From: Hymenobacter siberiensis
GTDB taxonomy: Bacteria > Bacteroidota > Bacteroidia > Cytophagales > Hymenobacteraceae
NCBI RefSeq assembly: GCF_018967845.1
Contig: NZ_JAHLZZ010000001.1
Location: forward strand, 2,480,001-2,544,000
Reading direction: 5' to 3'
DNA length: 64,000 nucleotides
In this document: one piece after another, positions 26,631 through 34,819 of the stretch
Layout of the letters: every line of letters begins with the position of its first letter
Numbering within the stretch: the stretch's first letter is position 1
Translations under genes and position numbers: made by a program
The notes under the pieces: model-generated
Seen by the model: the letters and a program-made list of their open reading frames with translations, nothing else
Database searches by the model: none
Told to the model about the DNA's origin: nothing

Positions 26631-27956
26631 CTAAATAGCGTCCGACAAGCTCGTGAACGTGAAATCGCGAATTTTCAGCGGGGGAATGAGGCAGCCGGCC
26701 AGGCGCTGGGGCCGGCCGATGGCCTCAATATTATTGAGCATGATAATCGGGCTTTCGTTGAAGCGCAGGTTCTTGATGGGGAATTTTATCTTTCCGTTTT
26801 CGATGTAGAACGTTCCGTCGCGTGTCAGGCCGGTGTAGAGCAGCGTCTGCGGGTCGACTTCTCGGATGTACCACAAGCGCGTGACCAGAATGCCTTTAGC
26901 GGTACTTTTGATGAGCTCGGCGGTGCTCTGGGTGCCGCCCGCCATGATGAAGCCGTTGGGGAAAGCCGTGGCGGCGACCTTGTTTTTCTCGGCCCAGAAG
27001 CGGCTGTAAAACAGATTTTTTACCACGCCTTTCTCAACCCAGGTCTGGCGTTTGGTGGGCAGGCCATCGCCGTCGAAGGCATTGCCGGGCACCTCGGCAT
27101 TCAGCGGGTCGGAGTAGATGGTTATCCGGTCATCGAACAGCTTTTCGCCCTTGCGGTTGCCGCCGCCCTTTTTGCTTAGGAAGCTGCGGCCTTCGTCGGC
27201 CTCGCGGGCGCCCATCCCGAATATCATTCCCCCCAGCAGCGAGAGGTCGTCGCCGGCCATGAGGGCGGCGGGCTCCAGAATCACGGTGTACTTGCCCGGC
27301 TCGATGGCCTTGGCGTTCACCGAGCCCAGGGCCTTGTCGGCGGCGCGCTGGGTGAGGGCTTTGGCGTTGAGCCTGGCGGGGTCCGTCACGTCGGCAATGG
27401 CGTAGCCCGAGCCGCGGCCGTCGGCCGTGCGCACCGTCACCGAAAAGTTGGTGTTGGTGGACTGCTGGTAAGCCTCCAGGCCCTTGGCGTTGCGCTTGGC
27501 CACAAACCGGGTGCCGCCATCGAGGAAGCCGGCCGACGTTAGGTTATTGGCAGCGCACAGGGCCATGCTGTCGGCTGCGGCCTGGGCGCGGGTGGTGGCC
27601 GTGAGTAGCGTGGTGGCGGTGGAGGGCGGGCTCAGGTAGGTTTGCGGGCCGAGCAGGGGCACGTATTCGGGGCTTTCGGGGGCGAGGCGGGCTATTTCCT
27701 CGGCCCGCTGCACGCAGCGGCGCAGCGTAGCGTCGTCGAACTCGTTGCAGGTGGCAATGCCGCTGCGCTTGCCGAACCGGCTTTCCACAGCCAGCGATAC
27801 GGAATCCTGGGCGCCGGCCGTGCTCACGCTGTTGCGGGCGTAGCGGATGTTGCCGGTGGTGCGTCCGTTCAGGGAAGCTTCGCACTCGTCGGCGGTGCTG
27901 TAGCTTAGGACTTTTTTGAGGAGCGTCTGGGCGTCGTCTTTGGAGAGAATGGCCAT
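26631..27956 (-). CDS. TldE/PmbA-type subunit, copy 1
   Basis: A 441-residue member of the TldD/PmbA (U62) family, of the TldE kind that lacks the metal-binding HExxxH motif. In characterised pairs TldE joins TldD to form a protease complex that threads and cuts unfolded peptides, for example microcin B17 and CcdA. Visible family features are SVSLAVESRFGKRSG at the N-terminal part, LAPESPEYVPLLGPQTYL, the central GKYTVILEP, KLFDDRITIYSDP, WVEKGVVKNLFYSRFWA and the C-terminal FPIKNLRFNESPIIMLNNIEAIG. There is no signal peptide (MAILSKDDAQTLLKK), unlike its TldD partner. It follows TldD copy 1 on the same strand after a CCCCTCTCC palindrome. Confidence 0.9.
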   Translation of the reverse strand: MAILSKDDAQTLLKKVLSYSTADECEASLNGRTTGNIRYARNSVSTAGAQDSVSLAVESRFGKRSGIATCNEFDDATLRRCVQRAEEIARLAPESPEYVPLLGPQTYLSPPSTATTLLTATTRAQAAADSMALCAANNLTSAGFLDGGTRFVAKRNAKGLEAYQQSTNTNFSVTVRTADGRGSGYAIADVTDPARLNAKALTQRAADKALGSVNAKAIEPGKYTVILEPAALMAGDDLSLLGGMIFGMGAREADEGRSFLSKKGGGNRKGEKLFDDRITIYSDPLNAEVPGNAFDGDGLPTKRQTWVEKGVVKNLFYSRFWAEKNKVAATAFPNGFIMAGGTQSTAELIKSTAKGILVTRLWYIREVDPQTLLYTGLTRDGTFYIENGKIKFPIKNLRFNESPIIMLNNIEAIGRPQRLAGCLIPPLKIRDFTFTSLSDAI

Positions 27957-28002
27957 TGGATGATTTTGCAGATAGTTTAGAGATGGGACGTTCTGGCGTT
28001 CA

Positions 28003-28107
28003 CCTCACCCCCTGACCCCCTCTCCTTGGGGAGAGGGGACACCGGTCTTGCCACTAACGGAAATTGTCAGGCTCCCCTCTCCCCAAGGAGAGGGGCCGGG
28101 GGTGAGG
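28003..28107. repeat. Palindrome, CCCCTCTCC family
   Basis: Outer arms CCTCACCCCCTGACCCCC at left and GGGGCCGGGGGTGAGG at right; inner TCTCCTTGGGGAGAGG units on both sides. It fills the TldD1-TldE1 spacer and is related to 1152-1276. Confidence 0.85.
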
Positions 28108-28115
28108 TTAGGCGG

Positions 28116-29765
28116 CTACACTTTCCGGGCCGTGTTAATCACGTTCACGCCGTTGAAGCGCGTGGTGGCCGAGCCGTGGCTCACCGACGACACCTGGGCC
28201 GGTTGGCCCTTGCCGTCGAAGAAAGTGCCGAACAGGCGGTAGTCCGACTGGTCGCACGAGCCGGCGCAGGCCCCCCAGAACTCCTGGGTGTTCGACTGGT
28301 AGGCCACGTCCTCCAACTGCTCGGTGATTTTGCCCTTCTCAATCGCAAAAAATAGCTGCCCGCCAAACTGAAAGTTGAAGCGCTGCTGGTCGATGCTGAA
28401 CGAGCCTTCTCCAGCTATGTAAATGCCTTTGTCCACGCCCTTCACCATCTCATCGGGGCTCATTTTGGCGGTACCGGGGCGCAGGCTCACGTTGGGCATG
28501 CGCTGGAACTGCACGTCTTCCCAGCTCTGCGCATAGGCGCAGCCATCCGATTCCTTCTGGCCCACGATGTGGGCCTGGTCCCTGATTTTCTGGTAATTCA
28601 CCAGCTTGCCGTCCTTGATGAGGTCCCACTCGCGGGTTTTCACGCCCTCGTCGTCGTAGCCCACGTTGCCCACCGAGCCGGGCTGTAGCTTGTCGGCCAC
28701 AATGTTCACTTCCTTCGAGCCGTAGGGCAGGTTTTTGGCCTTCCATTCCAGCGTGGCAAACGAGGTGCCCGCGTAGTTGGCCTCGTAGCCCAGCACGCGG
28801 TCGAGCTCCGTAGGGTGGCCCACGCTTTCATGAATGGTCAAACCCAGGTGGCCCGGGTCGAGCACCAAATCGAACTTGCCCGGCGTCACCGATTTCATCG
28901 TCAGCTTGGCTTTGGCCTGCTTGCCGGCCAGCGCGGCATCGGCCAGTATGTCGTAGCGCAGCTTGTAGCCGATGGTGTCGGTGCCCTGCGGGCCGCGCAC
29001 CTGCTCGGCCGCGCTGGGCGTGAGGTACTCGAAGCCCAGGCCCACCGGCGAGCTCAGTGCCTCGCGGCTGCGGAATTTGCCCGACTTGGTATCCACCGCC
29101 GTGGCGTTGAAGGTGGGCCAGAGCCGGTGCACGTCCTGGTCGATGTAAGAGCCGTCGGTGCTGGCAAAATACTTCTGCTCATTCACCTGAAACAGCGCCG
29201 AATTGATGTAGCTGGCGCCCGCATCCAGTGCGGCGGCGTTGGCGGCCAGCAGCAAATCTACCTTCTGCTTTATCGGCACCTCGAATGCGCTTTGCTGAAT
29301 GGGCGTTTTCCAGCTTACCTCGCCGTAGCCCTGCTGGGCGGCCAGCTGCACGGGCTCCTTCATCACCAGGCGGTTAGCCTTGGCAATGTTCACGGCCTCG
29401 CGGGCGGTGGCGGCTAGGTTGGCCTCCGTCACCACGCTGGTCGAGGCGAAGCCCCAGCACCCGGCCACCAGCACCCGGATGCCCACGCCGTAGCTCTCGG
29501 TGCTCACGATGTTCTGCACCTGCTTCTCGCGGGTGAAAACGTACTGGTTCAGCGAGCGGCCGATGCGCACGTCGGCGTAGTCGGCCCCGGCGGCTTTGGC
29601 GGCGTTCAGGGCCGCGTCGGCGAGGCGCTTTTTCACGGCCACGTCGGCCCCCGGCTCCAGCAGGCGGGCGGGGTCGACGGGCGTGTGGCCGAAGCCGGGG
29701 AGGCTGGGGAGGAACAGGGCCCCGGCGGCCAGGCCGGTGAGGCCCACAAAGTCGCGTCTTTTCAT
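28116..29765 (-). CDS. TldD-type metalloprotease with Tat signal, copy 1
   Basis: A 549-residue TldD, the catalytic half of the TldD/TldE zinc protease. The metal motif is HESVGH (His312, Glu313, His317) in LGLTIHESVGHPTELDRVLG. Cys500 or Cys504 in GACAGSC is the likely third ligand. The N-terminus MKRRDFVGLTGLAAGALFLP is a twin-arginine (Tat) signal, so the folded enzyme should be exported to the periplasm; E. coli TldD is cytoplasmic. It differs from copies 2 and 3 at scattered positions, for example GACAGSC here against NSCAGSC in copy 2. It is followed by TldE copy 1 on the same strand. The substrate is unknown and no peptide precursor gene is visible nearby. Confidence 0.92.
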   Translation of the reverse strand: MKRRDFVGLTGLAAGALFLPSLPGFGHTPVDPARLLEPGADVAVKKRLADAALNAAKAAGADYADVRIGRSLNQYVFTREKQVQNIVSTESYGVGIRVLVAGCWGFASTSVVTEANLAATAREAVNIAKANRLVMKEPVQLAAQQGYGEVSWKTPIQQSAFEVPIKQKVDLLLAANAAALDAGASYINSALFQVNEQKYFASTDGSYIDQDVHRLWPTFNATAVDTKSGKFRSREALSSPVGLGFEYLTPSAAEQVRGPQGTDTIGYKLRYDILADAALAGKQAKAKLTMKSVTPGKFDLVLDPGHLGLTIHESVGHPTELDRVLGYEANYAGTSFATLEWKAKNLPYGSKEVNIVADKLQPGSVGNVGYDDEGVKTREWDLIKDGKLVNYQKIRDQAHIVGQKESDGCAYAQSWEDVQFQRMPNVSLRPGTAKMSPDEMVKGVDKGIYIAGEGSFSIDQQRFNFQFGGQLFFAIEKGKITEQLEDVAYQSNTQEFWGACAGSCDQSDYRLFGTFFDGKGQPAQVSSVSHGSATTRFNGVNVINTARKV

Positions 29766-29783
29766 AGGTTGCAGAGAAAAAGA

Positions 29784-29865
29784 TGTAGCGCGGACTTTCA
29801 GTCCGCAAGTGAATGAAATAGAATTTAGGCAGCAGTTTACTCGCGGACTAAAAGTCCGCGCTACA
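29784..29865. repeat. Palindrome, GCGGACTTTTAGTCCGC family
   Basis: Arms TGTAGCGCGGACTTTCAGTC and complement, loop about 35 bases. It fills the space between the carboxypeptidase-regulatory-domain pseudogene and TldD copy 1. Confidence 0.9.
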
Positions 29866-29867
29866 AG

Positions 29868-31058
29868 CTACGGCAACATAGTGCCGAAAGCGCCCTTCTG
29901 CTCGAAGGATTTCATCACCTGTTCTTCGAGTGGGGTGCGTTTCACCACGGCGTTGTTTTGCCAGAAAGCGGGGTCGTAAGTAGTTTGCTTGATGAGTGCC
30001 AAATCGACTTCGCCGCCCTTGGCAGGGGCGTAGGTCACGCTGGCATCGGGGGTGGCGCGGCTGTTGTAGAAGTACGTGAAAGAAGAAGCCTGAATGGCGA
30101 CGTTGCGTTGCAGTGGTACAGCCAAAGATGCTCGATAATCGACCTTGATGTAAGTGAGGACGGCTGCATTTGGAGCCGGCTGAAAATCCATTTCAAACAC
30201 CGAGTGCTGGTCCTTGAGCTTCACCACCAAGCTATTGGTCTTGACGTTGACCAGGTCGGGCGTTTCAAACCGCAGGTGTAGTACTTGCCGGGTAGTTTCG
30301 TTAATAACCAAAGTTCCTTTCGCGGTAAGCGGTGCCAGCCCCGGCTTGCTCTCAAAACCGATTTCGACCAGTTGCTGACCCTCACTCTGCGTCACGCCCA
30401 GTAGCGATAGTGTGTAGAACCTGGCAGTATTCAGCCCCAGGATTCCGCGCTGTGTTAGGCTGTCGTCCTTCATATTAAAGCCAACCCTTTTGGTAAAAAC
30501 GGAGAAGTTGTTGAAGCTTATTTGCGCCTTCATCTTCTTCGCGAAGCGCCCAGTAACGATGGCGCTGCCATCCATGCCTGCATTGGTAGTGGCAGCGTCC
30601 CACACCATTTCCTGCACTTCGGTGGCATCGTTGGCAATGCGGGTAATTTGCCGATAAAAGGCCTGGCCATACATTTTTTTAGCGGTGGTGCGGCGCAACT
30701 GGCGGTAGGCTTGCGCAATCAAATCGCCGAGGTAGCTGCCCACCTGCACCTCGGGCAGCAGTACCGACGCCGGTTGCAGCCGCACCAGCAGCGGTGCGGT
30801 GGCGGCGGCTACTGCCACCGTATCGCGCCGGTGGCCCAGCTCCGATATCACCAGCCGGCCCGGTAGCGCGGCTTTCAGCTCAAACTCGCCCTCCGCGTTG
30901 CTGGTGGTGCCGGCCGTAGTGCTCAGCACCGAAATGCTGGCGTAGGGTATGGGCTGGCCGGTGGCGGCATCGAGAATTTTGCCGGTGAGGCGCGATTACG
31001 CGGCGGCCGGACGAATGATAACGGCCAGTAGCAGGCCAGCTAATAAAGTCAGCTTCAT
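29868..31058 (-). pseudogene. Carboxypeptidase-regulatory-like outer-membrane protein, nonsense codon at 21
   Basis: A Bacteroidota protein with an N-terminal CarboxypepD_reg-like domain (GKILDAATGQPIPYASISVL, then TTAGTTSNAEGEFELK) and a following domain of about 270 residues of a type often seen with TonB-dependent systems (VNVKTNSLVVKLKDQHSVFEM, VTYAPAKGGEVDL). Read from ATG 31058 the first 20 codons make a signal peptide (MKLTLLAGLLLAVIIRPAAA), but codon 21 (30996-30998) is TAA. The frame then resumes without a shift as SRLTGKILDAATG. One C-to-T change from CAA would explain it. The remaining 353-codon frame from 30929 would lack a signal. The gene lies between TldE copy 2's terminator and TldD copy 1. 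Probably a recent pseudogene; a sequencing error is possible. Confidence 0.8.
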
Positions 31059-31166
31059 TGCAGGAAGTAGGAAATGAAGCCGCAAGATAGGCGTAAGGGG
31101 TAAGTACCCAAGTGAGCAGATGCGGCGGGCGGGGCGGCGGTTGTCCGGGCCTTATCAGGAAATAAA

Positions 31167-31198
31167 AAAGCCACCAGTCGAGGTTGACTGGTGGCTTT
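31167..31198 (-). terminator. Strong terminator after the TldD/E copies 2-3 unit
   Basis: A perfect 13-bp stem (31167-31179 with 31186-31198) and a 6-base loop. On the minus strand it is followed by TTT from the flanking A run at 31164-31169. It lies 58 bases after the TldE copy 2 stop and splits the three TldD/E pairs into two units. Confidence 0.9.
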
Positions 31199-31229
31199 CA
31201 AAAAAGTGCTTCTATTACGTCAATCACGC

Positions 31230-31248
31230 GTGGACTCGCAGAGTCCAC
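31230..31248. repeat. Short palindrome, GTGGACTCGCAGAGTCCAC
   Basis: Perfect 8-bp stem, three-base loop, just downstream of the TldE copy 2 stop. It is the core unit of the palindromes at 26524 and 52444. Confidence 0.8.
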
Positions 31249-31256
31249 TATACTTT

Positions 31257-32591
31257 TTATACTGCGTCCGACAGGCTCGTGAACGTGAAGTCCCGAATCT
31301 TGAGCGGCGGTACCAAATTCCCGTTTAACCGTACCGGCTTACCGATGGCTTCCAGGTTGTTGAGCATGATGACCGGGCTTTCGTTGAAGCGGAAGTTCTT
31401 GATGGGGAACTTGATTTGGCCGTTTTCGATGTAGAACGTGCCGTCGCGGGTGAGGCCGGTGAAGAGCAGCGTCTGCGGGTCGACGGGGCGGATGTACCAC
31501 AGGCGCGTCACCAGAATGCCCTTGGCGGTGCCTTTGATGAGGTCGGCGGTGCTTTGGGTGCCGCCTTCCATAATCCAGCCGTTGGGGCGGGGCAGGTCGG
31601 GGATGCCGGCTTTCTGGGCCCAGTAGCGCGAGGCGTACAGGTTTTTCACCACGCCCTTGTCAATCCAGGTGGTGCGCTGCAGCGGGCGGCCGTCGCCGCT
31701 GAACGTCAGGTCGCTGATTTCCGGGTTCAGCGGGTCGGAGTAGATGGTAACCCGTTCATCAAACAGCTTTTCGCCCTTGCGGTTGCCGCCGCCCTTCTTG
31801 CTGAGGAAGCTGCGGCCCTCGTCGGCGTTGCGGGCATCGAGGGCACCCATGAGCGCGCCGATGAGCGAGGTGTCCACGTTCGAGAGCAGGGCATTGGGCT
31901 CCATAATCACGGTGTACTTGCCCGGCTCAATGGCCCGTGCCTTCATGGAAGCAGCAGCTTTGTCGGCGGCCACTTTGGTGAAGCGGGCCGCGTCCATCTT
32001 GCTTGAGTCGATGTAATCGCCCGAGGCGTAGCCCGAGCCGGTGCCGTCGGGCGTGCGCACCGTCACCGAAAACGTCACGTTGGACGTGCGCTGGTAGGCC
32101 TCCAGGCCCTTGGAGTTGCGCTTGGCCACGAAGCCGTGCGAATCGTCGAGGAAGCCCGCCGAGCTCAGCTTTTTCTGGTCGCAGAGCGCCATGCTGGCCC
32201 CGATTTGCGCGGCCCGGTAGTCGGGGTCGATGGCGGCGGTGGCGGCGGCGTAGGAGCGGCTGCCATCCAGGTATGTCTGCGGCCCCAGCAGCGGCATGTA
32301 CTCCGGGCTCTCGGGGGCGAGGCGGGCAATTTCCTCGGCCCGCTGCACGCAGCGGCGCAGGGTGGCTTCGTCGAACTCGTTGCAGGTGGCTACGCCGGCG
32401 CGCTTGCCAAAGCGGCTTTCCACGGCCAGCGACACGTTATCGCTAGCCCCGGCCGTGCTGATGGAGTTGCGGGCCGAGCGCACGTTGCCGCTAATGTTGC
32501 CATTGAGCGTGGCATCGCACTCATCGGCGGTGCTGAAACTGAGGACCTTTTTTAGGATTGTCTGGGCTTCGTCTTTGGAGAGAATGGCCAT
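31257..32591 (-). CDS. TldE/PmbA-type subunit, copy 2
   Basis: A 444-residue TldE-type partner with no HExxxH motif and no signal peptide (MAILSKDEAQTILKK). It shares the family landmarks of copies 1 and 3: NVSLAVESRFGKRAG, LAPESPEYMPLLGPQTYL, KGLEAYQ, GKYTVIMEPNALL, SKKGGGNRKGEKLFDERVTIYSDP, FPIKNFRFNESPVIMLNNLEAIG and the ending KIRDFTFTSLSDAV. It is closer by eye to copy 3 than to copy 1, as expected if pairs 2 and 3 arose by the most recent duplication. A four-helix-bundle gene separates it from TldD copy 2 on the same strand. Transcription should stop at the terminator at 31167-31198. Confidence 0.9.
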   Translation of the reverse strand: MAILSKDEAQTILKKVLSFSTADECDATLNGNISGNVRSARNSISTAGASDNVSLAVESRFGKRAGVATCNEFDEATLRRCVQRAEEIARLAPESPEYMPLLGPQTYLDGSRSYAAATAAIDPDYRAAQIGASMALCDQKKLSSAGFLDDSHGFVAKRNSKGLEAYQRTSNVTFSVTVRTPDGTGSGYASGDYIDSSKMDAARFTKVAADKAAASMKARAIEPGKYTVIMEPNALLSNVDTSLIGALMGALDARNADEGRSFLSKKGGGNRKGEKLFDERVTIYSDPLNPEISDLTFSGDGRPLQRTTWIDKGVVKNLYASRYWAQKAGIPDLPRPNGWIMEGGTQSTADLIKGTAKGILVTRLWYIRPVDPQTLLFTGLTRDGTFYIENGQIKFPIKNFRFNESPVIMLNNLEAIGKPVRLNGNLVPPLKIRDFTFTSLSDAV

Positions 32592-32600
32592 GATGTTTTT

Positions 32601-32653
32601 AAATGTGGAGATGTGCAGAATGGGAGAATGTGGAAATGAAGGAATGTGGGAAT
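32601..32653. repeat. AATGTGG-type array, left side of the four-helix-bundle gene
   Basis: Iterated ATGTGGAG/AATGTGGAAATG/GAATGTGGGAA units between the TldE copy 2 start and the stop of the four-helix-bundle gene. Units in inverted orientation lie on the other side of that gene (33044-33078), and the same units flank 36185-36326 in the equivalent spacer of pair 3. Confidence 0.65.
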
Positions 32654-33043
32654 TCAGGCAGCGTTGGCTTTGCTGGAAATAATGATGCGGGCCAGTAGAC
32701 GTCGGACGCTCAATAATTTGTCGTTCAAGGGTATGGGAGGCGTTGGGTAATTGGGCGCGTGCGTGCAGAGATGGAGCCAGTAGTCGGTTTCTTCAGCTTC
32801 CTTCGCAGCAATCTTGCATTTGTGTACAAAGTCAGCACGGCTTTCAGCATGTTGCGCTTCGCGCACGTTGGCTCCGACTGAAGTGCCACACCGAAGCAGC
32901 TGGCGAACCACGACGTAGCGACGAGTTGCCTCCAACTCTTCCACATAAGCCAGTACTGCTAATACCAACTCAAAGGAGAGCCGCACAACCGGATTGTCGG
33001 CCTTGGAACCATTGCCAGTCGTACCTGAATCTGCTGCTACCAT
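32654..33043 (-). CDS. Four-helix-bundle protein (23S rRNA intervening-sequence type)
   Basis: A 129-residue member of the IVP/S23 four-helix-bundle family, first known from open frames inside 23S rRNA intervening sequences and related in fold to Avd of diversity-generating retroelements. The core matches well: NPVVRLSFELVLAVLAYVEEL, YVVVRQLLRCGTSVGANVRE, AQHAESRADFVHKCKIAAKE and AEETDYWLHL, then a final helix LLSVRRLLARIIISSK. A basic surface suits RNA or nucleic-acid binding. ATG 33043 is chosen; an upstream GTG at 33073 would translate the AATGTGG repeat. The gene lies inside the TldD2-TldE2 spacer, flanked by inverted AATGTGG arrays, and there is no rRNA here. No function has been shown for free-standing members. 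Confidence 0.88.
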   Translation of the reverse strand: MVAADSGTTGNGSKADNPVVRLSFELVLAVLAYVEELEATRRYVVVRQLLRCGTSVGANVREAQHAESRADFVHKCKIAAKEAEETDYWLHLCTHAPNYPTPPIPLNDKLLSVRRLLARIIISSKANAA

Positions 33044-33078
33044 CACATTTCCCACATCAATCACATTCCCCACATTTT
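33044..33078. repeat. AATGTGG-type array, right side of the four-helix-bundle gene
   Basis: On the minus strand it reads AATGTGGGGAATGTGATTG and GATGTGGGAAATGTG; it lies between the TldD copy 2 stop and the start of the four-helix-bundle gene and is inverted relative to 32601-32653. Confidence 0.65.
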
Positions 33079-34728
33079 CTAGATTTTCCGGGCCGTGTTA
33101 ATCACGTTCACGCCATTGAAGCGCGTGGTGGCCGAGCCGTGGCTCACGGCCGAGCTCTGCGAGGGCTGGCCCTTGCCGTCGTTGAAAGCGCCGAAGAAAC
33201 GGAAGTCACTTTCGTCGCATGAGCCAGCGCAGGAGTTCCAGAATTCCTGGGTGTTGGCCTGGTAGGCCACGTCTTCGAGCATCTCGGTGATTTTGCCTTT
33301 TTCGATGGCGTAGAACACCTGCCCGCCGAACTGGAAGTTGTAGCGCTGCTGGTCGATGGAGAACGAGCCGTTGCCGGCGATGTAGATGCCCTTATCGACC
33401 TTGCTCACCATTTCATCCACGCTCATTTTGGCTTTGCCGGGCTGCAGGCTCACGTTGGGCATGCGCTGGAACTGCACATCCTGCCACGACTGCGAGTAGC
33501 AGCAGCCGTCCGATTCCTTCTGGCCCACCATGTGCGCTTGGTCCCGGATTTTCTCGTAGTCCACCAGCGTACCGTCCTTGATGAGGTCCCAGCGCTTGGT
33601 TTTCACGCCTTCGTCGTCGTAGCCCACCGCGCCCAAGGTGTTGGGCGTCACCTTATCGGCCACAATGTTCACCACTTTCGAGCCGTAGGGAATGCCCTTG
33701 GCCTTCCACTCCAGGGTGGCAAACGAGGTTCCGGCGAAGTTAGCTTCGTAGCCCAGCACGCGGTCGAGCTCCAGCGGGTGGCCCACGCTTTCGTGGATGG
33801 TGAGGCCCAGGTGGTGCGGGTCGAGCACGAGGTCGTACTTGCCGGGCGTCACCGACTTACAGGTCAGCTTCTGCTTCACCTGCTTGGCGGCCAGGGCCAC
33901 GTCTTCCAGCATGTCGTAGCTGTACTTGTAGCCGATGATGTCGGAGCCGGTGGGGCCGGCCATTTTATCGGCGGCTTTGGGCGTGAGGTACTCGTAACCC
34001 ATGCCCACGGGCGAGCTCATGGCCTGGCGCGAGCGGAACTTGCCGCTGGCCCGGTCGATGGCCGTGACGCCGAACGTGGGGTAAATCCGGTGAATGTCCT
34101 GGTCGATGTAGGAGCCGTCGGTGCTGGCAAAATACTTCTGCTCGTTCACCTGAAACAGCACCGAGTTGATGAACGACACGCCCATATCCAGGGCTTTGGC
34201 GTTCACGCCCAGCAGCAAATCCACCTTGTCCTTGATGGGCACCTCAAACGCATTCTGCTGAATGGGCGCTTTCCAGCTCACCTCGCCGTAGCCCTGCTGC
34301 GGGGCCAGCTGCACCTTTTCCTTCTGCACCTTCGAGTTGGCCTTGGCAATCTGCACGGCCAGCTGGGCGGCTTTGGCAATGCCCGCCTCGGTCACGTTGT
34401 TGGTGGAGGCGAAGCCCCAGGTGCCGTTGGCAATCACGCGGATACCCACGCCGTAGCTCTCGGTGCTGGCAATGTTCTGCACCTGCTTTTCGCGGGTGAA
34501 GATGCCCTGGTTGAGGTAGCGGCCAATGCGTACGTCGGCGTAGCTGGCGCCGGCGGCTTTGGCGGCGTTCAGGCCGGCATCGGCGAGGCGCTTTTTCATG
34601 GCTACATCGGCGCCGGGCTCCAGCAGGCGGGCGGGGTCTACCAGCGAATGGCCGAAGCCGGGCAGGCTGGGCAGGAAAAGGGCGCCGGCGGCCAGGCCGG
34701 TTAGTCCTACAAAGTCACGTCTTTTCAT
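33079..34728 (-). CDS. TldD-type metalloprotease with Tat signal, copy 2
   Basis: A 549-residue TldD with the same layout as copies 1 and 3: Tat signal MKRRDFVGLTGLAAGALFLP, metal motif in LGLTIHESVGHPLELDRVLG and the Cys-containing NSCAGSCDESDFRFFG as the likely third metal ligand. No insertions or deletions relative to the other two copies, since all three have 549 residues. By eye it is much closer to copy 3 than to copy 1. It would form a protease with TldE copy 2 downstream, or with copy 3 upstream. It ends two codons before the AATGTGG array that precedes the four-helix-bundle gene. The substrate is unknown. Confidence 0.92.
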   Translation of the reverse strand: MKRRDFVGLTGLAAGALFLPSLPGFGHSLVDPARLLEPGADVAMKKRLADAGLNAAKAAGASYADVRIGRYLNQGIFTREKQVQNIASTESYGVGIRVIANGTWGFASTNNVTEAGIAKAAQLAVQIAKANSKVQKEKVQLAPQQGYGEVSWKAPIQQNAFEVPIKDKVDLLLGVNAKALDMGVSFINSVLFQVNEQKYFASTDGSYIDQDIHRIYPTFGVTAIDRASGKFRSRQAMSSPVGMGYEYLTPKAADKMAGPTGSDIIGYKYSYDMLEDVALAAKQVKQKLTCKSVTPGKYDLVLDPHHLGLTIHESVGHPLELDRVLGYEANFAGTSFATLEWKAKGIPYGSKVVNIVADKVTPNTLGAVGYDDEGVKTKRWDLIKDGTLVDYEKIRDQAHMVGQKESDGCCYSQSWQDVQFQRMPNVSLQPGKAKMSVDEMVSKVDKGIYIAGNGSFSIDQQRYNFQFGGQVFYAIEKGKITEMLEDVAYQANTQEFWNSCAGSCDESDFRFFGAFNDGKGQPSQSSAVSHGSATTRFNGVNVINTARKI

Positions 34729-34738
34729 AAGGTGAGAG

Positions 34739-34814
34739 TAGCGCGGACTTTTAGTCCGCGAGTGGTTTGCATGGAAAAAGTCACGTTTAATGCGCGGACT
34801 AAAAGTCCACGCTA
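34739..34814. repeat. Palindrome, GCGGACTTTTAGTCCGC family
   Basis: Arms TAGCGCGGACTTTTAGTCCG at left and complement at right, with a loop of about 35 bases. It fills the spacer between TldE copy 3 and TldD copy 2. Confidence 0.9.
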
Positions 34815-34819
34815 CAAGT

